A stretch of DNA of 41,266 nucleotides from Hyphomicrobiales bacterium (lineage in GTDB: Bacteria; Pseudomonadota; Alphaproteobacteria; Rhizobiales; Methyloligellaceae). Made by a program: the position numbers and the translations under genes. Positions 24,128 to 31,513 of this stretch are shown piece after piece. Each line of letters starts with the position of its first letter. Position 1 is the stretch's first letter. The notes below the pieces were generated by a model, which saw nothing but the letters and a program-made list of their open reading frames with translations, was not told where the DNA came from and did not search any database. The DNA is taken from positions 1-41,266 of the forward strand of contig JAJFHO010000011.1 of assembly GCA_021775575.1 (NCBI GenBank). Direction: 5' to 3'.

Positions 24128-24646
24128 CTAGTAATCCGCCTTATCGTCGACGGCGTGACCGCGCTTGGGGATCAGCATGGTCCGCTCATAGGACATGAAT
24201 TCCGTGCCATCCGCCTTTTTGCCGGTGGTTCTTACGGTAACGATACCTTGTGTCGGGCGCGACTTCGACTGGCGTTTGGCAAGCACTTCCGATTCCGCGT
24301 AAATCGTGTCGCCGATATAAACGGGCGCGGTCAGCTTTATCTTGTCCCAGCCGAGATTGGCGATCGTTTTCTGGCTCAGGTCGGAAACGCTCATGCCGGC
24401 GATGATGGACAGCGTCAGACAGCTGTTGACCAGCGGCCTGCCGAACTCGCTTTTCGCCGCATATTCGAAATCGAAATGCAGCGGATGCTGGTTCATGGTC
24501 AGCAGCGTGAACCAGGTATTGTCGGCTTCCGATATGGTCCGGCCCGGGCGGTGCTCATAGACATCGCCGACCTCGAATTCCTCGAAATAACGGCCATAGG
24601 ATTCCCGGTAGCGCTGTGGACCGACTGCTCTTGCCTCTGCAACCAT
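24128..24646 (-). CDS. MaoC-family dehydratase/hydratase
   Basis: A 172-residue hot-dog-fold hydratase of the MaoC group. The N-terminal part has YFEEFEVGDVYEHRPGRTIS and the active-site segment FTLLTMNQHPLHFDFEYAAK. In classical (R)-enoyl-CoA hydratases this segment reads GDxNPxHxD; here the Asp position is Asn52, the Asn is His54 and the His is kept (H57). That variant is, to my knowledge, found in the mesaconyl-CoA / beta-methylmalyl-CoA branch, so a branched C4-C5 dicarboxyl-CoA substrate is possible. It lies three bases after the MmgE/PrpD stop and abuts the dehydrogenase start. Confidence 0.85.
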   Translation of the reverse strand: MVAEARAVGPQRYRESYGRYFEEFEVGDVYEHRPGRTISEADNTWFTLLTMNQHPLHFDFEYAAKSEFGRPLVNSCLTLSIIAGMSVSDLSQKTIANLGWDKIKLTAPVYIGDTIYAESEVLAKRQSKSRPTQGIVTVRTTGKKADGTEFMSYERTMLIPKRGHAVDDKADY

Positions 24647-24649
24647 GGG

Positions 24650-26029
24650 TCAGGCCCCGCCTCCCTGGCTGAGCGCCATCACCGCCGCGACACTGTTCGC
24701 CTGTTCGAGCGCCAGCAAAGAGTCCGCTAACCGGTTTGCGCGCTCTTCGCCAAGATAGGGCGCGCACAGCCCGTCGAACTTGTCGCGGAATTCCTCGTCG
24801 GCGAGAAAATTGCCGGGCTCGCCCTTGGGAACGACGACAAGGGTCTCATAGTCGCCGTTCGGCGTCTTGATCCGGGCGACGCCGCTCATATTGGCGGGGA
24901 ACTCCGCTTCGGCACGCGGATCGACCACGGTTTTCACCTTGCGGGTGAGCGACCGCGTCGTCTCGTCCTTCAGATGTTTCTCGTAATCGTCCCAGACGAA
25001 GCCGCCCTCGCGCAGCGCCACCGCGGCGCAGAAGGGCATCGAGAATTGCCCGTCGACCACGCTTTGCGGCTCGGTCTTGTCTTCCGGTCCGCCAATGATT
25101 TTCCAGCCGGTTTCGGGCAGGCCGATCTCGACTTCCTCCACGTCTTGCGCCGAAAAACCATGTTCCTTCATCAGCGCGACGATGCCGTCGATTGCCGCAT
25201 GGCTGTAACGGCAGGAGGGGTAGGGTTTGACCGCGAGCCGCATGGTCTCCCAACTTTCCCCGAGACCCGCGACGGCCTTGTCCGGTTCAGGGCTAGGCGA
25301 ATAGGCCTTGAGGAAACCGGCATGCCCCTCGAAAGCCTTTTCGACACCCTTGAAGCCTTCCGCCGCCATGACAGCGCAGATCAGGCCATTTTGCGCCGCC
25401 TGTCCCACATGCGAGCGCTTGGTCCAGGCGCCGTCGGCGAGAAATTCCATGGAGCCCGCCGCTTGGCTCAAGGCAATGCCGAAGGCGCTCCGGATGCCGT
25501 TTGCGTCCATGCCGAGCAGCTTGCCCGCCGCCGCCGCCGCGCCGAAAACGCCGCAGGTGGCGGTCGGATGAAAGCCCCTGTCGTAATGATCCGACGGGTT
25601 GAGCGCCAGCGACAGCCGGATCTGAACCTCGTAACCGGCGACCACGGCCGTGATCAAATCCTTGCCCGAGGCGTCCACCATCTCGGCCGCCGCAAGGGCC
25701 GCCGGCACGATTGGCGCGGAGGAGTGGATGGAGCCTTCCGCATGGGTGTCGTCAAAGTCGAGCGAGTGGGCGAGCGTACCGTTGATGAGCGCCGCAGCGG
25801 TTGGCGCGTAGGAGCGCGCATCGCCCATGACCGAACATTTGCCCTCCGCGAGCCCGAGGCGTTCGACCGCCGCAATGAGGCTCGGTGTGGATTCCGCATC
25901 ATTGCGCGCGCGGATCACGATTCCGGTCATGTCGAGGATCAGGCGTTTGGCGCGTCCGGTAACCTCGGCGGGAAGATCCTCATACGCCAATTCGGCGACA
26001 AAGCCCGCCAGTTTCTTGGTGATTCCCAT
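24650..26029 (-). CDS. MmgE/PrpD family protein
   Basis: A 459-residue member of the MmgE/PrpD family, which contains 2-methylcitrate dehydratase, cis-aconitate decarboxylase and uncharacterised enzymes. Family features: LINGTLAHSLDFDDTHAEGS (conserved DFDD and His), IHSSAPIVPAALAAAEMVDA, YDRGFHPTATCGVFGAAAAA, AVKPYPSCRYSHAAIDGIVA and DGQFSMPFCAAVAL. These are the segments that hold the proposed active-site residues, so it should be active. First gene of the CoA operon. Whether it dehydrates or decarboxylates cannot be decided here. Confidence 0.87.
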   Translation of the reverse strand: MGITKKLAGFVAELAYEDLPAEVTGRAKRLILDMTGIVIRARNDAESTPSLIAAVERLGLAEGKCSVMGDARSYAPTAAALINGTLAHSLDFDDTHAEGSIHSSAPIVPAALAAAEMVDASGKDLITAVVAGYEVQIRLSLALNPSDHYDRGFHPTATCGVFGAAAAAGKLLGMDANGIRSAFGIALSQAAGSMEFLADGAWTKRSHVGQAAQNGLICAVMAAEGFKGVEKAFEGHAGFLKAYSPSPEPDKAVAGLGESWETMRLAVKPYPSCRYSHAAIDGIVALMKEHGFSAQDVEEVEIGLPETGWKIIGGPEDKTEPQSVVDGQFSMPFCAAVALREGGFVWDDYEKHLKDETTRSLTRKVKTVVDPRAEAEFPANMSGVARIKTPNGDYETLVVVPKGEPGNFLADEEFRDKFDGLCAPYLGEERANRLADSLLALEQANSVAAVMALSQGGGA

Positions 26030-26077
26030 GATTCGGCGTTCCTACCCCTGTTAAGGCAACCTTATTGTTCCGGCCGC

Positions 26078-26749
26078 TCAGAAGCCTTCGAAAACGGCGA
26101 AGCTGGAGACCGGCTCACGTTCGGTCTTGAGCGTGTTTTCGGGTGCATCGGTATCTTCATAGCCCAGGGACATGCCGCAGACAATTTCTTCGCTGTCGGG
26201 GATCTCCAGCACATCACGGATGACTTTGTGATACTTCGCCCACGCTGCCTGCGGGCAGGTGTGCAAGCCGCCGCCGCGCGCCGCCGCCATGATATTCTGC
26301 AGGAACATGCCATAGTCGAGCCAGCTGCCAAGCTCCAGCGACTTGTCGATTGTGAAGATCATGCCGACGGGGGCGTCGAAGAATGAATAGTTGCGCCCGT
26401 GCTGCCGGTGCATCCTGTCCGCCTCGCCTTTGGCGATGCCGAGCAGGCCGTAAAGGTCCCAGCCGACTTTGCGGCGGCGGCTCAGATAGGGCTCTTCAAA
26501 CTTCGCCGGGTAATAGCGGTAGGCATTTTCATGCGCTTCCGGTTCGCTGTTATGAGCCTTGAGAACGGCCGCCGACAGCCGCTCGCGCGCCTCGCCGGCA
26601 AGCACCCGGACCTTCCAGGGCTGCATATTGGTGCCGCTCGGCGCTCTGCTGGCGACGGCAAGCAGATGTTCCACGATTTTGGCCGGCACCGGTTTGGGCA
26701 AATAGGCGCGTACCGAGCGTCGGCTTATTATTGCTTCATCGACTGTCAT
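26078..26749 (-). CDS. Nitroreductase-family FMN oxidoreductase
   Basis: A 223-residue flavoprotein of the nitroreductase group. It has the N-terminal FMN-phosphate motif ISRRSVRAYLPKPVPAKIVE, then ASRAPSGTNMQPWKVRVLAG, LDYGMFLQNIMAAARGGGLH, TCPQAAWAKYHKVIRDVLEI, and the closing EEIVCGMSLGYEDTDAPENT. Members reduce nitro groups, quinones, enones or act in cofactor breakdown with NAD(P)H. It is 48 bp upstream of the MmgE/PrpD gene on the same strand and may be cotranscribed. No strong ribosome site lies before the ATG. Substrate unknown. Confidence 0.88.
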   Translation of the reverse strand: MTVDEAIISRRSVRAYLPKPVPAKIVEHLLAVASRAPSGTNMQPWKVRVLAGEARERLSAAVLKAHNSEPEAHENAYRYYPAKFEEPYLSRRRKVGWDLYGLLGIAKGEADRMHRQHGRNYSFFDAPVGMIFTIDKSLELGSWLDYGMFLQNIMAAARGGGLHTCPQAAWAKYHKVIRDVLEIPDSEEIVCGMSLGYEDTDAPENTLKTEREPVSSFAVFEGF

Positions 26750-26825
26750 TGTGGAGGAAACCCGTTGATCTCGGTTGCCAAATCAATCTACTCGGCCGGT
26801 CGCGGTTCTGACCGGCACGGCTTAT

Positions 26826-28076
26826 TCACAATAGCAATCTGCGTAACAGATCGACAAACAGGAAGGCAATTGTAACGAGGAATCCCGTTGGCGGCAGCCA
26901 GTGCGGGACACAAAAGCCATCGACGGGCGCGGGGTCCCGGGCCTTGATCCGCCATAGCGCGAGATTGACCAGCGAGAAGACCACCAGGATCAGGATCGAG
27001 GTCGTTTGTGCGAGCCGGTCCAGCGGGAACAACAGCGCCAGAAGAAGGATGGCGGCGACAACGAGGAGGCTCGCGCGTACCGGCGTATGGGTCGCGGGAT
27101 TTATCGTGCCGAGAAGGGCAGGAAGGTTGCCCATGCGGGACAGTCCATAGAGCACGCGCGCCGCCATCACCATCTGGATCAGGACGCCGTTCAGGACGGC
27201 GGCCACGGCGATTGCCGAAATTGCGGTTCCTGTTGCCCCCGCCGAGCGCTCCAGGACCAGAGAAAGCGGCGCCGAGGCTTCGGCCAATTCTTCCAGCGGA
27301 ACCGTGAGGACGGCGATTCCACTGACGAGGACGTAGAATATTATGGTCACGATCAGCGTCAGGCCGATGGCCCAGGGAATTGTCCGGCGCGGATTTTTGA
27401 CCTCCTCGGCGATATTGACGATATCTTCGAAACCGATGAAGGCGAAAAACGCCAAAAGGCCGGCCGAGACGACACCGGCCAAGGCGTCGGCGTCGAAAGC
27501 GGGAAGGGCAAAGGAGGGGTCGGCCAGCCGCTCCGCCGCCGCACCGCCGCCACTGCCAATGACCAGAAGCAGTCCTCCGACTTCGACAAGCGTCAACAAC
27601 GCCGCCACGCGAAGCGATTCCGAAATACCCCAAATGGCGACTGACCCGAGCAGGAGCGGAATAACCACCACATAGACAATCCTTGGCAGGTCCCACAGGG
27701 CGGTCAGGTAGCCCGCGCCGCCTTGCACAAGGGTGGCCGAGGAGACAATGCCGGAAGCCGCGACGAGCAAGCCGGTCAGGAGCGGCAATGCTCCGGGCCC
27801 AAAGCCGGCACGCACATAGGCGGCTTCGCCGGCGCTGACGGGAAAGCGCCCCGACAGTTCGGCAAAACAGGCGGCGGAAAAGGAGATAACGAGCGCGGCA
27901 ATGATAAAGGCGAGCGGCGCATAAAGTCCCGCCCGGGCGGTAGTGGCACCGATCAGAACGTAGATGCCGGCGCCAATCGTCGTGCCGAGGCCGTAGAGCG
28001 TGATCAGTGGCAGGGTAACGGTTCGGCGCAGCGCGGGCCCGCTCGCCGGCGAAGTATCATTTGCGTTTCCCGCCAT
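26826..28076 (-). CDS. APC-superfamily amino acid/polyamine permease
   Basis: A 416-residue inner-membrane permease with about twelve hydrophobic helices. The N-terminal part, LITLYGLGTTIGAGIYVLIG, shows the unwound helix-1 glycine motif of APC transporters, followed by FAELSGRFPVSAGEAAYVRA on helix 2-3 and GFEDIVNIAEEVKNPRRTIP on helix 6. This last segment is a classic APC signature. Members exchange or import amino acids or amines with protons. It starts 21 bp after the end of the host-attachment-type gene, so both may be one transcript. Substrate unknown. Confidence 0.88.
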   Translation of the reverse strand: MAGNANDTSPASGPALRRTVTLPLITLYGLGTTIGAGIYVLIGATTARAGLYAPLAFIIAALVISFSAACFAELSGRFPVSAGEAAYVRAGFGPGALPLLTGLLVAASGIVSSATLVQGGAGYLTALWDLPRIVYVVVIPLLLGSVAIWGISESLRVAALLTLVEVGGLLLVIGSGGGAAAERLADPSFALPAFDADALAGVVSAGLLAFFAFIGFEDIVNIAEEVKNPRRTIPWAIGLTLIVTIIFYVLVSGIAVLTVPLEELAEASAPLSLVLERSAGATGTAISAIAVAAVLNGVLIQMVMAARVLYGLSRMGNLPALLGTINPATHTPVRASLLVVAAILLLALLFPLDRLAQTTSILILVVFSLVNLALWRIKARDPAPVDGFCVPHWLPPTGFLVTIAFLFVDLLRRLLL

Positions 28077-28097
28077 TGGCTGACCCGCTTTGTCCTG

Positions 28098-28547
28098 CTA
28101 ACCGGCAAGAATATTGCTCAAATGGCCGGTAAGTTCCTTTATTCCAAGAGGCGTCAGATCCTTGGCGATTTCTTGGTGAACCGCGCCGGCGACATTCTTT
28201 GGCAAGGCATCGCGCAAATCCCCGAGGGTCGTCGGCGGAGCAATCAGGACAAGGCGGTCGAAGTCCTTGGTCTGATATGTCTTGGCGAGCATATTCGCGA
28301 TTTCTTTGGCGAAGTTACGTTTGGCATGGCGCTTGGCGTCTGTGGGTGGCTCCATGGCGTGACGTCCCTGACCGCCGGAATCGAAAGTCCGGCCAGGCCG
28401 GTCGGCGTCGATTTCCCGGCTCGCCTTAAGATCGCTCTCAAGTTTATGCTCGGGCAGTTCGGTTACGCCGTGCCCCCGGCCTTCATTGAGGAAGATGCGG
28501 GCGCGGGTCGCGTCGGCAACGAGAATCCAGGTTTTTACTGAGGCCAT
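28098..28547 (-). CDS. Host-attachment-family protein (PF10116-like)
   Basis: A 149-residue cytoplasmic protein. It matches the 'protein required for attachment to host cells' family: TWILVADATRARIFLNEGRG near the N-terminus, LPEHKLESDLKASREIDADR, PGRTFDSGGQGRHAMEP, FAKEIANMLAKTYQTKDFDR, LVLIAPPTTLGDLRDALP and the closing GIKELTGHLSNIL. The family is widespread in alphaproteobacteria; its name comes from attachment mutants of plant bacteria and its biochemistry is not known. An FNR-type box lies 62 bp upstream of its start, pointing to control by oxygen. Confidence 0.85.
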   Translation of the reverse strand: MASVKTWILVADATRARIFLNEGRGHGVTELPEHKLESDLKASREIDADRPGRTFDSGGQGRHAMEPPTDAKRHAKRNFAKEIANMLAKTYQTKDFDRLVLIAPPTTLGDLRDALPKNVAGAVHQEIAKDLTPLGIKELTGHLSNILAG

Positions 28548-28608
28548 TGGTGGAAGTCCTCCAGCTATCTTTCATCCTTGACGATGCGCCGGCGGCGCTT
28601 GGCAAACC

Positions 28609-28622
28609 TTGATGAAGGTCAA
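28609..28622 (-). promoter_or_regulatory. FNR/FixK-type box upstream of the host-attachment gene
   Basis: TTGAT-GAAG-GTCAA matches nine of ten fixed positions of the FNR consensus TTGAT-N4-ATCAA. Its near edge is 62 bp upstream of the ATG at 28547 and it lies 12 bp before the cyclase stop codon, in the correct place for a class II activator site. Confidence 0.6.
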
Positions 28623-28628
28623 CCAAGT

Positions 28629-28644
28629 CCAGGTCATGACCTGG
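28629..28644. other. 16-bp perfect palindrome at the cyclase stop codon
   Basis: CCAGGTCATGACCTGG is self-complementary over its full length and contains the TGA stop of the cyclase gene. It has no loop, so it is less likely a terminator than a protein-binding site. It lies seven bases beyond the FNR-type box. Confidence 0.3.
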
Positions 28645-30457
28645 TGCGCAGTTTCTTCAACTCCGCGGGCGGAATGCGCAAATACGGCATCGGTTCATCG
28701 AAGCCCTTGAGCGCGGCGCTGTCCTTTTTCAGTCTGAATTTTTTCAGCTCGGGGCTCACGGCCGGCTCGGTGACAAATTCCTCCGACAGGACAATATCGC
28801 CGCCGCCGCTGCGGTCGGCAAGCCGCGCGGTTTTATTGACCGCGGTGCCGTAATAATCCAGCCGGTTGTTCAGAGTCACGGCGATGCAACGGCCGACATG
28901 AAGTCCGATCTTCACACCGATCGGCGTGCGGCCCGACTCGGCGTTAAAGCCATCGATATCCGTCTGAATTTGAATGGCGGCGAGGAGAGCATCGCGGGGA
29001 TTGGCGAAAGCGCCGTGAACGGCGTCGCCGATGGTCTTGACCATGGCTCCGTTATTGTCCCGGATGGCGGCGCCCAGGACTGCGAAGAAATCGCGGACCA
29101 GGGAATAGGCCTGAAAATCGCCAACCGTTTCATAGAGCGCCGTGGACCCCTCAAGGTCGGTGAACATTATGGTGATATTGTCGACTTCGAGATTGTCTCC
29201 GGGGCGCAGTATTTCGGTATCATACAAATCGCGAAAAGCCTGAAAGGTCGTCGCCCGGTGAGCGTTCAGGGCGTCGCGGCGCCAGGTCATCTCCTCAATG
29301 ATGAAGGTCAACGGCCGCTTTGTCTCATTTTTCAGGACCAGCGTGCCTTGCCGCGATGCGGGCGCCGCCGCGATGGTCTTGCCTTTCGCGACGACATCGG
29401 GGAACGCGCCGCTGTTCCAATCCACGATTTCCTCATCGCCGGCCTCCAATGTTCTGAGCCTGTAGACGCCGTGATCGAGACGCGCCTCGACCGTTTCCAT
29501 ACTTGCGGCGCCGACTGTAATCTGAATGTCGACATGGGGCGTGCTCCACGGGCCGAACAGGCAGAATTCGCGATCGTCGACAGGCCGGACCAGACTGTTG
29601 GGGAAAAATGCGAGTTCGATATTGTTGGCGTAATCGCGCTCGTAATCGATGTTGCAGGTGGGGCAGTGGGCGCCGCTCGGTAATTCGTCCAGCGCAAAGG
29701 AGGATGTCTTGGCGACCTGACAGCGCGGACACAGCAAGTCCCAGCGCATGGCCAGAATATTCTCGCGCGCGGCCTGCATGCACAGCTCGATCGCGTGGCG
29801 CTCGGGCACATTCCAGATGCGCGCCAGATGCAGCGGGCGGATCTTTCGAACGTCGACCTCCTGGCGGGTCGCGAGATAACTTGCCAGACGTTCAGCCAGG
29901 CCGTGCCCATAGGGCGTAGCCTCTATCCTGGCAACCGCGTCGTGGAGCTTTTCAGCCGCGCCCGCCGGCAGTTCCGGCGCTGGCGTGTCGAACTCGGTTT
30001 CCGCCTCGCCAGCACAAAAATCATTGGCGTTGTCCGCAAGACACGCAAACTTTTTCTCGGTGGAGGGAAAAAAAGAGGTGGCGAGCATGAGCCGGCCGAC
30101 CGGATTGGCGGCTTCCACGTCAATTGTATATTCGCCCCGGCAGCCGCCCTTCTCGGGGAACATTTTCAGCGTTGCGCAAAGAAAGGTGAAAGGGCCGTTG
30201 CGAAAATTACGGCGGTGGCGGAACCAGCGGTTGGCAACCCAGTTGGTCGGCTCCTCGTCCCACACAAGCGTGTAGGGACCGACCTTTGCTTCCGCCACAA
30301 AGTCGATGCTGCCATCGGGTTTGGGGTGTTCTTCAACATTATACCGGGGCAATTGCGCGGCCTCGTTGAAGCGCTCGGTATCGGCGAGGATGGGCCAAAT
30401 CTCTTCAACCGGACAGTCGAAGTGCCAAGTAAACGTCCGGCTTTTGACGCCACCCAT
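28634..30457 (-). CDS. Multidomain class III adenylate/guanylate cyclase with SRPBCC and zinc-ribbon domains
   Basis: A 607-residue soluble protein. Residues 6-145 look like an SRPBCC (Bet v1/START) ligand-binding domain (FTWHFDCPVEEIWPILADTE). Residues 165-400 form a regulatory region resembling DUF5939 and contain a zinc ribbon, CPRC (243-246) and CPTC (265-268). Residues 425-590 are the cyclase domain: NITIMFTDLEGSTALYE (metal Asp434), AMVKTIGDAVHGAF (Lys474, Asp478), LDYYGTAVNKTARL (Asp534, Asn541, Arg545). The Lys474/Asp534 pair favours ATP over GTP. There is no membrane segment. The protein likely senses a hydrophobic ligand or a partner and makes cAMP. It starts 69 bp downstream of the korB end. 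Confidence 0.87.
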   Translation of the reverse strand: MGGVKSRTFTWHFDCPVEEIWPILADTERFNEAAQLPRYNVEEHPKPDGSIDFVAEAKVGPYTLVWDEEPTNWVANRWFRHRRNFRNGPFTFLCATLKMFPEKGGCRGEYTIDVEAANPVGRLMLATSFFPSTEKKFACLADNANDFCAGEAETEFDTPAPELPAGAAEKLHDAVARIEATPYGHGLAERLASYLATRQEVDVRKIRPLHLARIWNVPERHAIELCMQAARENILAMRWDLLCPRCQVAKTSSFALDELPSGAHCPTCNIDYERDYANNIELAFFPNSLVRPVDDREFCLFGPWSTPHVDIQITVGAASMETVEARLDHGVYRLRTLEAGDEEIVDWNSGAFPDVVAKGKTIAAAPASRQGTLVLKNETKRPLTFIIEEMTWRRDALNAHRATTFQAFRDLYDTEILRPGDNLEVDNITIMFTDLEGSTALYETVGDFQAYSLVRDFFAVLGAAIRDNNGAMVKTIGDAVHGAFANPRDALLAAIQIQTDIDGFNAESGRTPIGVKIGLHVGRCIAVTLNNRLDYYGTAVNKTARLADRSGGGDIVLSEEFVTEPAVSPELKKFRLKKDSAALKGFDEPMPYLRIPPAELKKLRTRS

Positions 30458-30526
30458 GTACCGCCCCGTGAATCCCGATTTGCCTTCAGGCTCTTTGCGA
30501 ACCCGTTATATCGGTATCATCGAACC

Positions 30527-31510
30527 CTAGAGCAAGGACTTAAGCGCTTCGCGGTCGAATGGCTTGCGCTTCGCGGTAAAGCCGCGCGCATGCGCATATT
30601 CCGGGGCGTCGCTGGCGTAGAGGACGCCAAGGGCAACGGGAAAGTCCGGTTGTTCCAGCCGGGCGAGCGCGAAGGCGCGCTGGATGTTGGTTTCGTCATG
30701 GACAGCCAATTGTTGCTCTGGAGTGTCGGCCAGTGCGACGGCGCGGAATTCTTGCGCCTTTTCGTTCCAGACGAGCCCTTTATCCTCCTCCTTGCCGAAG
30801 ATCATCGGTTGCCCATGTTCCAGGCGGATCGTGGCATTGTGGGACTCCGAACGGTCGTTGATCGCGCCGAACGCGCCGTCCGCGTAAACAATGCAGTTCT
30901 GCAATATCTCGACGAAGGACGCGCCCTTATTCTCATGCGCCCGTTTGAGCACGGTCGGCAGATGCGTCTGCAGTGTATCCGCGCCGCGGGCGACGAATTT
31001 CGCGCCCGCCCCGAGCGCGAAGGCGAGGGCGTTGACCGGCTGTTCGACGGAGCCGTTCGGAGTGGTGGGCGAGCGGGTGCCTATGGGCGATGTCGGTGAC
31101 GATTGACCCTTGGTCAGCCCGTAGATGGCGTTGTTGAACAGCAGCATATTCAGATCGACATTGCGGCGCAGTGCATGCAGCGTGTGATTGCCGCCAATCG
31201 ACATAAAATCGCCGTCGCCGCCGATTACCCAGACATCGAGGCCGGGATTGGCGAGCTTGACGCCGGTGGCAACCGCGGCCGCGCGCCCGTGGATGGTGTG
31301 AAAACCGTAGGTCGACAGATAATAGGGAAAGCGCGCCGCGCAGCCGATGCCGGAGACGAACACCACCTCGTCGCGCGGACGGGCGATCTCCGCCAGCACA
31401 TTCTTGACCACCTTGAGGATTGCATAATCGCCGCATCCCGGGCACCAGCGTACTTCCTGGTCGGAGGCGTAGTCGGCGGCTGTGACGGGCTTGGTATCCA
31501 TCAAATTCAT
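30527..31510 (-). CDS. korB: 2-oxoacid:ferredoxin oxidoreductase beta subunit (KorB)
   Basis: A 327-residue thiamine-diphosphate subunit. It carries VRWCPGCGDYAIL (C23, C26), GIGC (C57) and LQNCIVYADGAF (C206), the four cysteines of the [4Fe-4S] cluster, and the TPP motif VIGGDGDFMSIGGNH through LLFNN (residues 96-127). SPTSPIGTRSPTTPNGSVEQ is typical of 2-oxoglutarate-type beta subunits. With KorA it converts a 2-oxoacid plus CoA into acyl-CoA and CO2, reducing ferredoxin. It starts three bases after the korA stop. 2-Oxoglutarate is the most likely substrate, by subfamily. Confidence 0.9.
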   Translation of the reverse strand: MNLMDTKPVTAADYASDQEVRWCPGCGDYAILKVVKNVLAEIARPRDEVVFVSGIGCAARFPYYLSTYGFHTIHGRAAAVATGVKLANPGLDVWVIGGDGDFMSIGGNHTLHALRRNVDLNMLLFNNAIYGLTKGQSSPTSPIGTRSPTTPNGSVEQPVNALAFALGAGAKFVARGADTLQTHLPTVLKRAHENKGASFVEILQNCIVYADGAFGAINDRSESHNATIRLEHGQPMIFGKEEDKGLVWNEKAQEFRAVALADTPEQQLAVHDETNIQRAFALARLEQPDFPVALGVLYASDAPEYAHARGFTAKRKPFDREALKSLL

Positions 31511-31513
31511 GGC

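Noticed and set aside
26750-26825. Forward GGAGGAAA followed by a short frame starting TTG
   Set aside because: The frame is short with no protein-like content; the purine run is likely chance opposite the nitroreductase promoter.
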